DNA of 64,000 nucleotides, taken from Crambe crambe (lineage: Eukaryota > Porifera > Demospongiae > Poecilosclerida > Crambeidae). Under the pieces are notes generated by a model. The model had not been told where the DNA came from. It worked only from the letters and a program-made list of their open reading frames with translations, and did not search any database. The stretch is taken from the NCBI GenBank assembly GCA_963924555.1, contig OZ004590.1:4642001-4706000 (forward strand), in the 5' to 3' direction. The first letter of the stretch is position 1. Each line of letters opens with the position of its first letter. A program made the translations under genes and the position numbers. Shown here one piece after another: positions 1-12,192 of the stretch.

Positions 1-353
1 CATTATCTGATGTGCTTGGAGTTTATCACATCATGACTAGATAGCACCTGCAGTAAATTTCCCCTTAGTACGCAGCTGTCATTATTTCAACTAAGTATTA
101 CTATTGTATACAAGCTTCAAATGGAAGTCATGAATTCCATCCATCGAGTACAATACTGCTGACTCAATGGTGTCACATTGATTTTTGACATACGTACTAG
201 TCTGTCTTTCTACTTCGATTTGTGGGGGACACAGGCTGGGAAAGACAGATGCTTTCTTTAGGATAATATATGTCATTTGACCCTTAATTCCATTATCATG
301 TGGTGACAGTTTCACTGTACCATTTGTACTTATTAAAATTTATCTCTCTCAAG
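1..353. other. left edge, probably intron of the DENND5-like gene
   Basis: No exon is recognisable on either strand. The DENND5-like gene on the + strand is already in progress at its first visible exon (354), so this stretch is most likely intron. A short minus-strand open frame (91-315) has no recognisable domain and was not called. Confidence 0.4.
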
Positions 354-1822
354 ATTTGACTGTGGTCGCTGGTTTGCACGGTCACATGACGATGGGAGCA
401 TAGAAAGGTTTTTGATCGCAGAGAAAGTTCCTATGACGTTGGCCAAGACAGGAATGATGAGTGCTCTTGGTATGTACTCAATATTGGCACACTTCGTAAA
501 TTGACTCTCATTGTGAAAAAAAAAAATTTTGCTACAGATGTGGACACAGTGCTTCCTTCTTCTCCTGGAAGAAGAAGAGTCACCAAAAAGAGTGCTGATG
601 AAGGTATGTTGACTTAATGAAGGGGACCCCCACCCCACTAATGAGCAATATTCCACTTACCACCACTATTGGTTGCTATTTAGGGATCTCTGAGATCAGT
701 CGACGTCATAATTTTGAGCTGAAGCTCATCATGGATAAGATTAGGACTTCGGCTATGAGTAAAAATGTGGATAAAATGGCAAGTTTTGTTTTAAAATGTA
801 GGAGCAAGAACTCAATTTTATAAAAGATTTGGTCGGACATTCTTGTAACACTTAAAATACTGAGAAATGGTCAGAAAATGACCAGTGACCAGCAGTTATT
901 TCTAGCTCTGCATAGTGTGTATGTATGTATGTATGAACAGTATGACTGTGGACTGTACTGTGACATGTCCTCACTTTCACAGGAGATGATAAATTTGATT
1001 CATGGAAAAGACGGGTTTCTTACATGCATGGAGCAGGTAAGCATAGCTATGCACCTCCTATAATTATTTCACTGGCTGAGGACACGTATGTAACATAAAG
1101 GAGCCAGTAAGAAATACCTAATGAAGTGGTCCCCAGATAGTTATGTACTTTGTTTGACTATAGATGCTGGAAGCTGGGTTCAAATCTAGCAGAAAGTTTA
1201 CAAAAAGGCTTCATTTGTGGGACATTCTGGAGAGAGTGTCTGAACAACTAGCCGTGGATGAAACAAACAGAGCACTTCGGGATGGATCCTCGTCCTCTTC
1301 CTCCTACCGTGAAGGTAGAATCCACTCCCCTGATAGTGAGCCAGACTACAAGGACCTTTTCCAGAAGGCCGTGTCCAGGATTAACAGCAATAATCCCAGC
1401 ATTGGCAAAGACGAAAAGGTATTAAAATGGGCCTGAGTACTATACGTATGATGTACTTGGTTGGCTACCAGCATGATGAGGATAATATTATTTATGCTCT
1501 GGTAATTCTCTTGTACAGGTTATGAGGTTCCTGTGCCTTGGATTGAGGTAAGAAATATGATCATTAGTGAATTTTAGTGTGGAGATGTAGCTCTAAGTTC
1601 AATTTCAGAAATGATTCTTTCTTTCTTTTTCTGTCTGATTCTAGGGATCATTTATTACAGAGGTGGCTGGCACTGATGGCCTGCTCTTATGTGATTCCTA
1701 CTTACTATGAGACCACTGCCTTCTTGCGTGACCCTGTACTGCTCCAAAATCTACTGGACACTTTCCACCTCACTCATTCTCTCCCAATCAAACTAGAACC
1801 TTTATTTATCCAAGGATTATGA
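354..1822 (+). CDS. DENND5: DENN domain-containing protein 5 (Rab6-interacting protein 1), C-terminal part
   Basis: Partial gene; upstream exons lie outside the window. Seven exons: 354-469, 538-603, 684-778, 983-1036, 1164-1418, 1519-1547, 1645-1822, all phase-consistent. The first exon gives the end of a PLAT domain (GRWFARSHDDGSIERFL); exons 3-7 give the second RUN domain, with the family signatures HGKDGFLTCMEQ, GFKSSRKF, LWDILERV and LRDHLLQRWLALM, ending close to the position where vertebrate DENND5A/B ends. The family acts as a Rab exchange factor and Rab6 effector in Golgi-endosome traffic; the catalytic DENN part is not visible here. Intron 3 starts with GC (ATG|gcaagt); using it keeps the frame and restores the conserved RUN sequence, so it is probably a real GC-AG intron. 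The 29-nt exon 6 is very short. Confidence 0.85.
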
Positions 1823-1938
1823 TGATCACTAGCAACTCTTTCCAATGGGCTACTATTTCCAATGGCACTAAATTTTTTGTCCGACCTATAGTATTCTAAA
1901 CGTGTATGTGTTTTTGATCATGTTTGCAAATGGGTTTG

Positions 1939-1950
1939 TGCGCATGCGTA
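1939..1950. promoter_or_regulatory. NRF1-like palindrome before the ankyrin-CARD gene
   Basis: The sequence TGCGCATGCGTA lies about 83 bp before the predicted start codon at 2033 and inside the 210-bp spacer after the DENND5-like stop. It is close to the NRF1 consensus YGCGCATGCGCR. Binding is inferred only. Confidence 0.45.
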
Positions 1951-2032
1951 GAATCTGCGGCGGTTTCAGCACAGTTTTGTGTTTTGCGAATTCGTACACA
2001 GTAGAGTAGGTAGGCCATTCGGGAAAAGGGAG

Positions 2033-4523
2033 ATGGAGGGACCTATAGATCTAGACCAGCTCAATTCTTTCATTAGAATTGGCGATAAGAGGGCATTCGA
2101 TACGACGTTAAAAGGTTCGGTAGGAAGGCAGCTACTTCCTTTGGATCAGGTCAGAAAAAATTTTAATTGACTCTTTTTCGACCCTTCATTTTTATTTTAT
2201 AGGATGGCTTCGGTCCACTGCATCTTGCAGTTCTGTACCAACGTAGCAAGATGTTGGATGAGTTACTGCACCAAAAAGAAGTGTTGTTGTTGGATGTTGA
2301 TCTGAAGAGTGCTGTAAGTGGAACTTTTAGTGGATGTAGCTAGATAGATGTGGAGAGCTATAGCTAAATCTGGATATTTATTAAATGGAGTGACACTCCT
2401 TAACTTGTTTTGCTTTCGAATAAGTTGCTGGTGCAGTGCATGATACGCTAAAGTATGATTATTTTAATAACTACACAGGAAGGAATGACAGCTTGGGAAT
2501 ATGCCTCGAAACAGGGATATAAAAAGGGTTTGAAACTACTCATCGATGCAGGCTGTAACCATGCACAGGTGAGTTAGTTGGACCAAAAAAGAAAAAAAGT
2601 TGTTTCTGTTTATCTGCATAATAATAGGTAAATGAGTAGCTTTTGTCCTTGAGGTACACCACTGTCCACTCACGGAGAGTGCTTTGTTTTCATTTAGGGA
2701 TACCTAAGAACTTTAATATAAATTGGGATTTTCCCAGGGCCTCTCCCTTACTATGGAATCTCATCTAGCCGGATGTTTATATCATCTACCATCACAATAA
2801 CCAACACAGTTACACCCACAATAGCTACAACCACATAATAGAGATTAGGCTCATTTTGGACCACATCAATCTACATAATATTGATTATCATTGTTTAAAT
2901 TGCTACCGTGCTATTATAATCAATGCAGAGTATCTGTAGAGATTCTGATACCTCTCAGTCTCATCAGTTCAATTCCACCAACAGCCAACATTCACAAAGA
3001 CATCTTGAGCATCCCATAAAAAGTACTAATAGCTAATAGCTATTCCTTACATAAGTTATTATGCTTTTTTTTTTTTTTTTTTTTTTTTTTTGCAGAAAAG
3101 TACTGGCCTTTGGATATATGTAAAAAAGTGGTTACTGGAAACTTTGTTCGACTTACTAGAGAGCTGGATACCTCTTCAATAATTCCTGTACTGATTCAGA
3201 AGCAAATCCTGACCACTGATGAAGCCTACCGGATTATTTCGTTGCAGAGCACCACAGAGAAGGCCACGTATCTACTTACCTTTTTACCCAGGAAAGGGTC
3301 CAGTGGTTATCGGGAACTCTTTACAGCTCTAAAGGAGGACAGCGAGCAGCCAGCCCACCAGGCTCTAGGAGAAGAACTAGAGGAGAAATGCCAAGGTAAG
3401 CATCAATGGGCCAAAGAAATAAATACAATAACAACAACAAAAAACAAAAAAAAAAACAACACTGATGATACTACATTATTTATGGAACTTCCTTCCCTCT
3501 CTCTCAGAACTGATGGAGGAGGCAGCAAAGAAAAGCATTCAAGAAGACAGAACTAAGGAAGAATTTCACCAGGTCGACACCATCTACACAGGAAGTACTA
3601 CGTCGCAGTCCTGGAACACTCCAGCTCCAACCACATGGGACTCACCTCATAGTCATCTCTCACGCAGAGGCAGTGCCCGTCCTGACTCCGGCTTCGGTTC
3701 AAGAGTGCAAACCCCCTACGACCAGGCCAGTCCCTACACATCAAGCACACACAATTCTGAAGCATCTAATTTCGATGTCACCAGTTCTAGGACACCACAA
3801 CAACCCCCAAGATCACCATACCCTGTCCTCAACTCTGTTATTGGTGGTACTAAAAGAAAGAGTAGGAGAAAGTCATCATATCATGTCAAAGATCCCACAG
3901 GAAGTTCTTGTGTATTGAGTAATAATGGCAGTGTTATGAGTCAGCAGTCTCAATATCGACAGCGTACGTTCTCCGATATCACTGAAAAAGATGAGGATCA
4001 GGACTCCAATTCAGAAAAAGATGGATGCAAGGTCTTGACAAAGGGTCTAAATGATTCTGATGATGATGATTACAATGATGCTGGAAATAGACATCGTTCC
4101 TTACCATATGTCTTTGTAACACACCCACCCTGCACTCCCAAGACTTCAATGAAGAGGACCCCACATTCCAAAGTGCCAACTACCATGAATTCTTCTTCAA
4201 TCCACAGTCAGTTATCTCCAAAGTCAAACCCAATTGACATTCCAAGAAAGTCCTCTTCATCGAGTTTGGCAACTCAGTCTTCCACCAGTGAGTCTGAGGA
4301 GAGAAACAGTTCAAGCTCAAATCAACCAGAGTCATCGCCCACACCTTCATCAGATGACAGCAATTCCAAAGAGTCGCCATCTCAAGGAGCAGGCCAAACT
4401 AGTGCTGCAGAAGTTCCAAAGTATTTACCTTCCTCACCACCACCCTCAAGGTGGGGGAAGTTGCGTGACTTTATGAAAAAGATGTTAGAGAATATGAAAA
4501 ATAATAATGAGGCTATTAATTAA
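2033..4523 (+). CDS. ankyrin-repeat / CARD adaptor with Ser-rich tail
   Basis: Predicted 575 aa from six exons: 2033-2149, 2203-2313, 2479-2568, 2929-3022, 3096-3395, 3508-4523. Residues 40-106 hold about two ankyrin repeats (DGFGPLHLAVLYQ; EGMTAWEYASKQGYKKGL). Residues about 143-230 form a CARD (death-fold) domain with hallmarks VRLTRELD, QKQILTTDEAYRI, TTEKATYLLTFLPRKG and GYRELFTALKE. The remaining 340 residues are Ser/Thr-rich, have acidic runs and end in a short basic-amphipathic segment (RWGKLRDFMKKMLENM). CARDs recruit caspases or adaptors through homotypic contacts, so an apoptosis or innate-immunity adaptor role is inferred. I do not recognise a vertebrate orthologue. Exon 4 (2929-3022) is the weakest: its donor (gtacta) is poor, but without it the CARD exon is out of frame. 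Start chosen as first ATG before the ankyrin segment. Confidence 0.82.
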
Positions 4524-4847
4524 GTTTTTGTTGTTTTTTGTCAATCAAAGCTTCATGAAGATGTTCAGGAATAATATAAATAAGCTATTATGCCTTCATG
4601 AAGATGTTTGAGAACACGAAATTTTTATGTCATCACTAACTAGAGTGCCTTCAATATGTTTGTTTATTTGTGTATGATTATGATAATTAACCTCATGTCA
4701 TGGCATTAAAAAAATATGCCTGTGATGTCATGTCATATTAAAAGAAAAGTGCTGAAGATCATGAACATAATAGTTTACTGGTATAATAATTATAATACAG
4801 TTGAATAGCACAATATTATAGTCCAGCTTACTAGCAGCTGGACTGGA
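4524..4847. other. convergent spacer between ankyrin-CARD gene and presenilin
   Basis: AT-rich 3' flank shared by two converging genes. I see no open frame with coding character and no RNA gene. Confidence 0.5.
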
Positions 4848-7774
4848 CTAGATGAAGACTTGGTTTATAGCCAACACCTCTACATAGGGAGAGATGAGGT
4901 ACTGAGATGCGAAGTAGAACACAAGTCCAAAGAAGATGGAAATGGGAAGTGCTGGTAGGGCTCGACGAACAATGCCCAGAATCAAACTAGTCATACACAA
5001 ACCCTGCAAAAACAATTAAAGAGAGAAAACAACAACAACAAAAATAATCTTGTAACTTCTTCTTTAGCTAACTTACAATGAGAATGGCTACAAAGCAGGA
5101 GGAGATGATGGTCCAGTCACCATTGCTAATCTTGGCTGCCTTTCCAACCAGGACACTGTAGAAGATGAAGTCACCCAATCCCAGCTTGAAACCTCGTGCT
5201 GAAACAACATCACAATAATGGATTCAAACTCATGCTCTACTCTTGCTCCAGTTCTTGACTTACGTTCTTCCTCTTCCTCCTCCCGTTCTTCCTGCTGCTG
5301 GGCCATTTCACGAGCAGCTAGTCTTCGAGCGATCTGTGCATCACTTTCCCCATCGATTTCAGCTTCCGCATCTTCATCTGAATCACCTACAAACAATTAA
5401 AATCATTACTTTGCGACAGAATCTGGGAAGGAACCACTTCATGAAGAAAAAAAAAAAAAAAAAAAAAAAAAAAGAAAAAGAAAAAGAAAAAAAAAGTTAT
5501 TTAGATTGATTCAAATTTCAAGTTTGTTCCAAGTGCCCCCCATCACACATTAGCAAGGATATCACATCTTGCAAATGTGTGATACCTACCTCCAGGAGAG
5601 GTGCTCTGTGGTCTACCCATGGGCATCGCTCCACGATTATTTGGCGACTTCTTGTCATCCTTATCTCCCATGCCAATAACCCACACCATTGTAGCTGCAA
5701 GGGAAAAAGAAAGGTGGGCTTCAATTGGAGTCCTCTCTTGTGTGTATTACATCTTGATCTTACATGAGTAGATGAGAGATGGGAAAATTGGTTCACCTCT
5801 TTCCTTAGCAGTTTCTACAAGAATGCGGAGTGGTCCCTTGGGGCATAGCACAGCAAATAGATCTGATAAGAGATAAGATATAACAGTGAGCTGTTACTAA
5901 AAGCACCATCAGAATAAATATCAAGTGCAACTGTATAATAATATACTACACATCCATACTATGATATTTTTGTTTACCGTATTGCTTACCATATATGGAA
6001 ATTGCAGCCAATATAACCCATGTGGTCCACTCGGGCAGATATTTGATTAAAACAGTGGCCTAAAATGCATAAATGGTAGTGGTAGAGCCTTTTATCAATC
6101 AGTGACGTGATGGTTTCACAGAACCTTACCACTAGAGCACTGGTGAGGATCAGGTAGCCTTGCTGGAGACGCAGGGGGCCTTTCCAATGGATCACCATCA
6201 AACCCATCAATCCAAAGTTCCAAATTATGAAGACAAACGTGAACCAGTCTATCACCAGTTGACGTATTTGCATAATCTCGCTATAAATAGAAGTAAAAAT
6301 TTGATCTCGCTGTAAATATTTATCTGGTAAAGAGTACAATACTCACATGAAATAAACTGATGATACCACAAAGAGTAGAATGCCTGAAGCTAATGCTAGC
6401 CAGACATAGATAGCCTATAGATTGAACTACAAAGATAAATAGGCCATTAGAACTAAATAATATAGTCACACCTTGTAGCAGCGATACTTGAAAAGACACA
6501 CCAGTACAGTTGTCATGACAATCACCAAGGCAACAAACACAAGTGCATTGACAAGACCAAACAAGAAATTAATTCCACTGGAGCTACTTGTTTCTTTGAG
6601 TGGTAAATAGTACCTAATTTTAAAAATACAATAATATTCTTCTTGATTGCAGCCTTTTTTTCTACAGTGGAACCTCCAAGAGGACAAACCTCTTGACAAA
6701 GGACAATCTTAAAATATCACACTATACAAAATAACCTCCAAAAGAGGACCACCTCTCTACAAAGGACAAAAGGCTGGGTCCCAAGTGTCAGAGGTTTGAC
6801 TGTATTACTTACAACTGCTGCTGAGGACCAGTTTCATTGACAGCTATGGTGAGTTGGAAGATGAGCACCACTATCATACATATGGAAACAGGGATGATAA
6901 GCTGTACTACCTGCCCTGCTCCATACCGAAGAGCATCCTGGGGTTCAAGGAAAAGGTATACCACACAAATTAACTCTTTAAGATCCCCCTGGAAAAGGAA
7001 ATCCTCACCTCAAACTCTTTGGTGCCTTCTTCCTCTCCATCCCCTATAGATGGCAAGAGGTTGAGGAGTTTTTTGCCACAATACAGCAATCCACACCTGG
7101 TAAAGGGTCACCATGTACATATGTATGGTAAAGGATCATCACAAAGATAAAAACACTTACTTTGTGTCAGAGTCGTCTTCCCCTGAATTACGTTGTGTAG
7201 TAGCTTCATTGTCATTATTTTGCTGTGTGCCTCCCTCCCCCTCTTCCTCCTCCTCCTCCTCATCCCCTTGCGCAGATGTCCCCCTGCTCCTCTCCCTGGA
7301 AATACCCCCTTCTCTCACATCTTCAGCTGCTACTCTCTAAGCAACAGAACATATTGGACTTCCATAAAGAATCCATGATTTTTATTAAAAGCACTTTTAA
7401 AATAATAGACTGAAGTAAATTTCATGTACTAAGCTATTATCGGCATTTTTCTCTGTATCACACAGAGTTTACTAGGGCATCTTCATGTATATGAAATTCA
7501 AAGGGCAGACATTTAAAGATATCAGACGCCTAGGACAAGTTTCTATCACCAGATCCCAGTCTCAAATATTTACAAATGTTTCCCTCGTAGCAATACTAGC
7601 TAGCCAAGGGCTAGTCAATACCTTTTCTGGTGAAGCTTCACCATCCGAGCCATAATTGATTGGGATAACTTCTGCTTGTTGGTGACCCCCTCCAGCTTTT
7701 GGCAACAAGGCCAGCCGCTCCCTATTCCCACCAGCACCGTCACTTTCAGAATCCTCTGTAACTGCAGACTGCAT
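4848..7774 (-). CDS. PSEN: presenilin, catalytic subunit of gamma-secretase
   Basis: Complete gene, 514 aa, 13 exons on the minus strand (high to low): 7622-7774, 7161-7336, 7009-7096, 6813-6937, 6472-6613, 6347-6414, 6130-6280, 5990-6059, 5797-5862, 5590-5694, 5264-5386, 5077-5198, 4848-5003. Both catalytic aspartates are present: the YD of [18 protein letters not shown] (TM6) and the GLGD of [15 protein letters not shown] (TM7). The C-terminal PALP motif is intact ([12 protein letters not shown]). Presenilin is the intramembrane aspartyl protease of gamma-secretase, which cleaves Notch and other type I membrane proteins. The N-terminal region before TM1 (about 139 residues) is longer than in human PSEN1 and includes a run of seven Glu. 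The TM6-TM7 loop is acidic and Glu-rich. A MITE (6665-6802) lies in the intron after exon 4, 10 bp from that exon. The gene is divergent from the dispanin gene. Confidence 0.97.
6665..6802. mobile_element. MITE family 1 copy (CAGTGGAACC ends)
   Basis: Starts CAGTGGAACCTCC and ends GGTTTGACTG, flanked by TA. Internal direct and inverted pieces such as GAGGACAAACCTCT and CAAAGGACAAAAGGCTGGG are shared with many other copies in this window. Intronic in presenilin. Confidence 0.7.
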
Positions 7775-7954
7775 TGTATCTTAATCCTCTTCGATATTAT
7801 CTGATCACATGATAGATGCGTGATTGTAAACATATGACGTCAAAGTATACAATTTATGCGCGCGCGCATTTACAGACCTTATCTTTTTCAATAGACTATA
7901 ATTTGTATAGCTCTAGTTCTTTTTCAATAGACTATATTTGTGCCTTTTTCAATA
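7775..7954. promoter_or_regulatory. bidirectional promoter, presenilin (-) / dispanin (+)
   Basis: Only 180 bp separate the two start codons. The spacer has a perfect palindromic CRE, TGACGTCA (7835-7842), an alternating CG block TGCGCGCGCA (7857-7866), and a direct repeat with core TTTTTCAATAGACTATA at about 7887 and 7920, with a partial third copy (TTTTTCAATA) ending at the dispanin ATG. CREB/ATF control is inferred from the motif only. Confidence 0.6.
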
Positions 7955-9238
7955 ATGAGTGAATATAAAGGTAAGGTTTAAGCTTATAGAAAAACTAATA
8001 GAAGATTCTGAGCCAAGAATGTGATTTTTCTTTTCTTGCAGAGAGATTGATACAAGATGAAGAAAGTGACGGTGACAATGATATCACTGTAACCCCACCA
8101 CAATCTCTACATCATGAAGATCATAGCAACAATACTGTGAAAGGCACAGTGACACAGATATATACAGCAGCTGCTGCAGCATCCAGCCAATCTGGTTTTT
8201 GTGGAATGAATGAAGATGAGAATTCCAGTAATCGATCAAGTAGTGAAGTTACTATAATCTCTGTATGTGATGACCAATCTGAGTGTTTTAATGAGGACAG
8301 GAACTCCACTGAACCTTTCATTCTGATGAAAAATGAGGACTTTCTGGCTGCTGATGGTGCTGAGAAGAAAGTGGAAGTGATGCAGGAGATACAGGTCAAA
8401 CCGGTATTCAGTGGCTCAAAAAAGGACCCAAGTCCTTCGATCATGAAAAAGGTATGGAATGGCGTAGTTCAATAATTGATCTTTGGACTCTGTACTGGTG
8501 TTAGTATTAGCTGTCACTCATGTGTATTGCAGTACTACAGATAAGCCATAGTAATTCAGCGCCAGTGACACAATGAATGTTAACCCACTTTGACAACTAG
8601 CTAGCCGACAGTCTTATGCATTAAGCTGCTATAGCATGATCATCCATTCACACACTGATCGTAACTACTTGACTATGTTAGCACACAAAATTAATGCTGC
8701 AAGCATTTCCTCACTGTATAAAGACTCTCTGCCATCCAGCTGTATAAAATGTTTCATAAACAATGAAGTCTTCAGATGCTCTAGCTAAACATTTTAGCTA
8801 GCTAGTAACTATGGGAATATCTAGTTAGTTAGGATCCCAACAAGCTGCGTATATAACACTAATATATATTTATAGGATTCTTATAGGAACCTGCATGTAC
8901 ATACAGAATTGTATTACAATTATAGTGATTCTGAAATAAGACAATGAACTGTTACATGTGTCTTGCTGTTGGTATTTTGTAGAAGAATCTGGGGCCTCCA
9001 CCAAATTACTTCATGTTGGCTCTATTTGCTACACTCTGCTGCTTTATACCCACTGGTATTGTTGCTCTCATCAAGAGCATTGAGGTATTTCGTAAGCATA
9101 TGTACATATGTCACCTGTAAAGGGTAGGATCTGTGATGAACCACCTGGTAGCTAGCTAATGTGGTGTGAGAAAATGAAGTACACACAAATTCCTGCAATT
9201 GCCACAATGAAAACTGGCCAAATCCACACCAATTACAC

Positions 9239-9269
<31 letters not shown>

Positions 9270-9597
9270 TGTATGCCAGGACCACAGAGTACACATTGGT
9301 ATCAGATAATGCACCGCTGTATATAGGACATTTTGCATGCATCATCATGCCAATGGTGGCCATTTTGGTGCACAATCTATAACAGCTCCTGCTTCTAAGC
9401 TGATTATCAGTCTCATAATTATCATGTAGGTAACCAAGCTCTACAGAAATGGTCTTCAGCGTGAAGCCAAGAACAGCTCTCGAAAGGCTTGGTTCTGGGC
9501 TAAGATCTCCATATACATTGGCATGGCCATTTATGTTCTGGCTGGTGTTCTAGTCGTGATATTCATTTTATCTCACGTTGCTGCTAATGGCCGATGA
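7955..9597 (+). CDS. dispanin / CD225-domain two-pass membrane protein
   Basis: Four exons (7955-7970, 8042-8451, 8983-9084, 9430-9597) give 231 aa. The N-terminal 140 residues are acidic and low in complexity. The C-terminal CD225 domain shows PPPNYFMLALFATLCCFIP, then TGIVALIKSIEV, the loop AKNSSRKAWFWAKISI and a second hydrophobic helix (YIGMAIYVLAGVLVVIFIL). The CC pair after the first helix and the Ser-Arg-Lys-Ala loop are family hallmarks. The family includes IFITM, PRRT1/SynDIG4 and TRARG1, involved in membrane fusion or receptor traffic; which branch this belongs to cannot be decided by eye, though the K-S-I-E-V stretch is nearer PRRT/TMEM members than IFITM. The first exon codes for only five residues; its ATG follows the promoter repeats directly. 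Confidence 0.85.
9239..9275. repeat. (ATGT)n microsatellite in dispanin intron 3
   Basis: About nine ATGT units in the 9085-9429 intron. Open frames across it (repeated YIHT or YVCM) are artefacts of the repeat. Confidence 0.9.
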
Positions 9598-9692
9598 TCA
9601 TCCCAGTGCTATGTAACTAGCTAAGACAATCAATTCATTTGGATTCATGTTATTTTTAAGCAGTGGTATTTTATTATAATCCACCATGCAAT

Positions 9693-9704
9693 TGCGCATG
9701 CGCA
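9693..9704. promoter_or_regulatory. perfect NRF1 palindrome before the class C receptor gene
   Basis: TGCGCATGCGCA matches the NRF1 consensus exactly and lies 37 bp before the start codon at 9742, inside the 144-bp spacer after the dispanin stop. Confidence 0.5.
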
Positions 9705-9741
9705 GTATAAGCATGCAGGATCCAGCAGCTGTTCATTAAAG

Positions 9742-12127
9742 ATGATTCTTCAGCGGATTTGCAAACGAGTTTTGGCCTTTATGCTGTTATGCTCGATTTC
9801 TATCACCCTTTTATCAGCGCACAACGACTTGGCCTCTACTAGCGATGTATTTGGTCCCACTACTACTAATCTCCTCTTTGTGCACTCCTACTGCGATAAA
9901 GAGAGATTCAATTCAACTCTCGTTCTTCCTTACATAGAACAAGCAGTGGATGTGGATCACCAGCTGCAACTCGGATACATTTATACTGTCAGAGGCGGCA
10001 GCAGAGAAAATTCCATGGTAATCATTGTGTCTAGCTATAGCTATCTAGTTGGTGATCCAAGTTAAATATAGAGTCATGTAGCTCCATTGCTGAAAGGACT
10101 GCTGGAATCCCCTCCAAAAGTGGCCGTTATTCACCCTGGCTGCTTCAACAGCACATCCACTCTTGCTGATACCAGTCAGTTCTTCAACTCGACCTTGGTG
10201 AGTCAGTCTTGAAGTTTTGTGTTACGTAGCTAAAATTATTTTTCTGCATTCACATATGTAGGTGACATATGCTTTTGGCGATCTTCCTAGCTTCCCACAT
10301 ACCAATCATTTACACATGGTGCCCAAGGAAACTTATTTAGCTGATGGAGTCGTTTCGCTCCTTAAGTTCTATGGTTGGCAAAGAATTGTTGTCTTTTCCG
10401 ATGACTCTCCAGTTTTCACTTCAGTGAGTAGCTACAGTGGAACCTCCAAATAATGGACACTCCAAATAAAGGACACCTCTCTGTAAAAACTTGTTGCTGT
10501 CCCACCATAGTACTTTGTGTATTAAATGACCTCTGAATAAAGGACACCTCTCTGTAAAGGACACTTGTTGCTGTCCCACCATAGTACTTAGACGACCTCT
10601 GAATAAAGGACACCTCTACAATTTCAGTGGCCCCAACTTGTCCATTATTCCACTGTACTATTTTTTTTTGTTGATTATGGATGCTTGATATCCTCCCTTC
10701 TAACTGTAGCAAGAGTCCCTTGATCTCAATCTAATAATAATCAGAACATTCTAGCACTGTATATTTGGACGCTTTCATATACTGTTCCCAAAAGCTTATA
10801 CAGAGATGCCACTGTTATTGAAATGCATTACTGAGAGGTTCTGTGGGAAATGCAAAAGCTAGTATTGAAATACAGAAAGCTAGTGTCAGCTGTGGGAAAT
10901 GCAAGTGTTCTTACGGAGAGGTTCTGCAAAAGCTAGTATTCTTATGGTGCCACTATTATTGAAATACAGAAAGCTAGTGTTCGGTTCCACTATTATTTCA
11001 GCTATGGGAAATGCGAGTGTTCTTACTGACTGAGAGCTGTGGGTTTGGTGACTTAAACCACCAGGTCTACCACAGTATAGTATGTCTTTGTTGGGAGTCT
11101 TTATCTGGAGATCATAGTTTTTTTGTTATGATGCTATTACAAGGTACTATGTTAAAGTGGTATCCCATGACTTTATACAATGGAACCACTGACACACTTG
11201 GGACCCAGCCATTTATCCTTTGTAGAGAGGAGGTTGGAAATTTTGTGTAGAAATTTATATAGGTTGGAAATTTTGTGTAGAAATTTACTGAGAGGTTTGT
11301 CCTCTTTTGGAGTGTCCTTTAGAAGTTCATGTATGTATGTATGTATGTATGTATGTATGTATGTATGTATGTATGTATGTATGTATGTATGTATGTATGT
11401 ATGTATGTATGTATGTATGTATGTATGTATGAAGAAGTCTATGGGCTCCTGAAATGTCTGAAAAATAAAGTAAACTGTCAAGTAGTATCAGCTCCTTGTG
11501 TTTACTCAACTCAATACTAACCTTTCCTTTTTGCACAGCACCTATTTTCATGTTACAGTTTATTTTTTAAAAGATTTCCAGGGCACTGGATGAAAAGTCC
11601 CGGGAAGCAGGTATGAAAGTCACGAACACTGTTTTACGTCATGAATTTTTTCAGAGAGATGAGATCACATTTGTAAGTAGTGGCTTCAATTTCATATTGT
11701 ACAATCAATAATTTTGGCAGCCTGTATTATTTCTACTTTTAGCCTTCAAACAACAGAATTGTGTTGCTTAATGGGTACCCTGATACAGCAAGGAAGATTC
11801 TGTGCAAGGTACATTCAATAATATCATAAATTGGATAAAGATTAGAGATTAAAGTGATTAGGCTATGATATGATAATAGTGAGTTCATCAAAGGACTGCT
11901 GTTGCTTTGTAGAGCTTGAAGATAAAACGAGATGTTAAGGTCCCTATGCGCTATCCTTTTTATGTGTGGATTACTTATGAATGGCACTCAAGTCAGTGGT
12001 GGACTGGACGTACTGATGGTAACTGTACTGATGGTGAGATAGAGGATATACTGGAGAGGTCACTGGTCGTCTCCCATCACCCTGTAACAGATGAAGAGAA
12101 GCTCAATCTTGCTGTAAATGTAAGGCG

Positions 12128-12192
<65 letters not shown>

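Noticed and set aside
91-315. 74-codon minus-strand frame at the left edge
   Set aside because: No recognisable domain, and it lies antisense in a probable DENND5 intron.
11173-11551. Frames with repeated YIHT or MYVC
   Set aside because: They translate the ATGT microsatellite.
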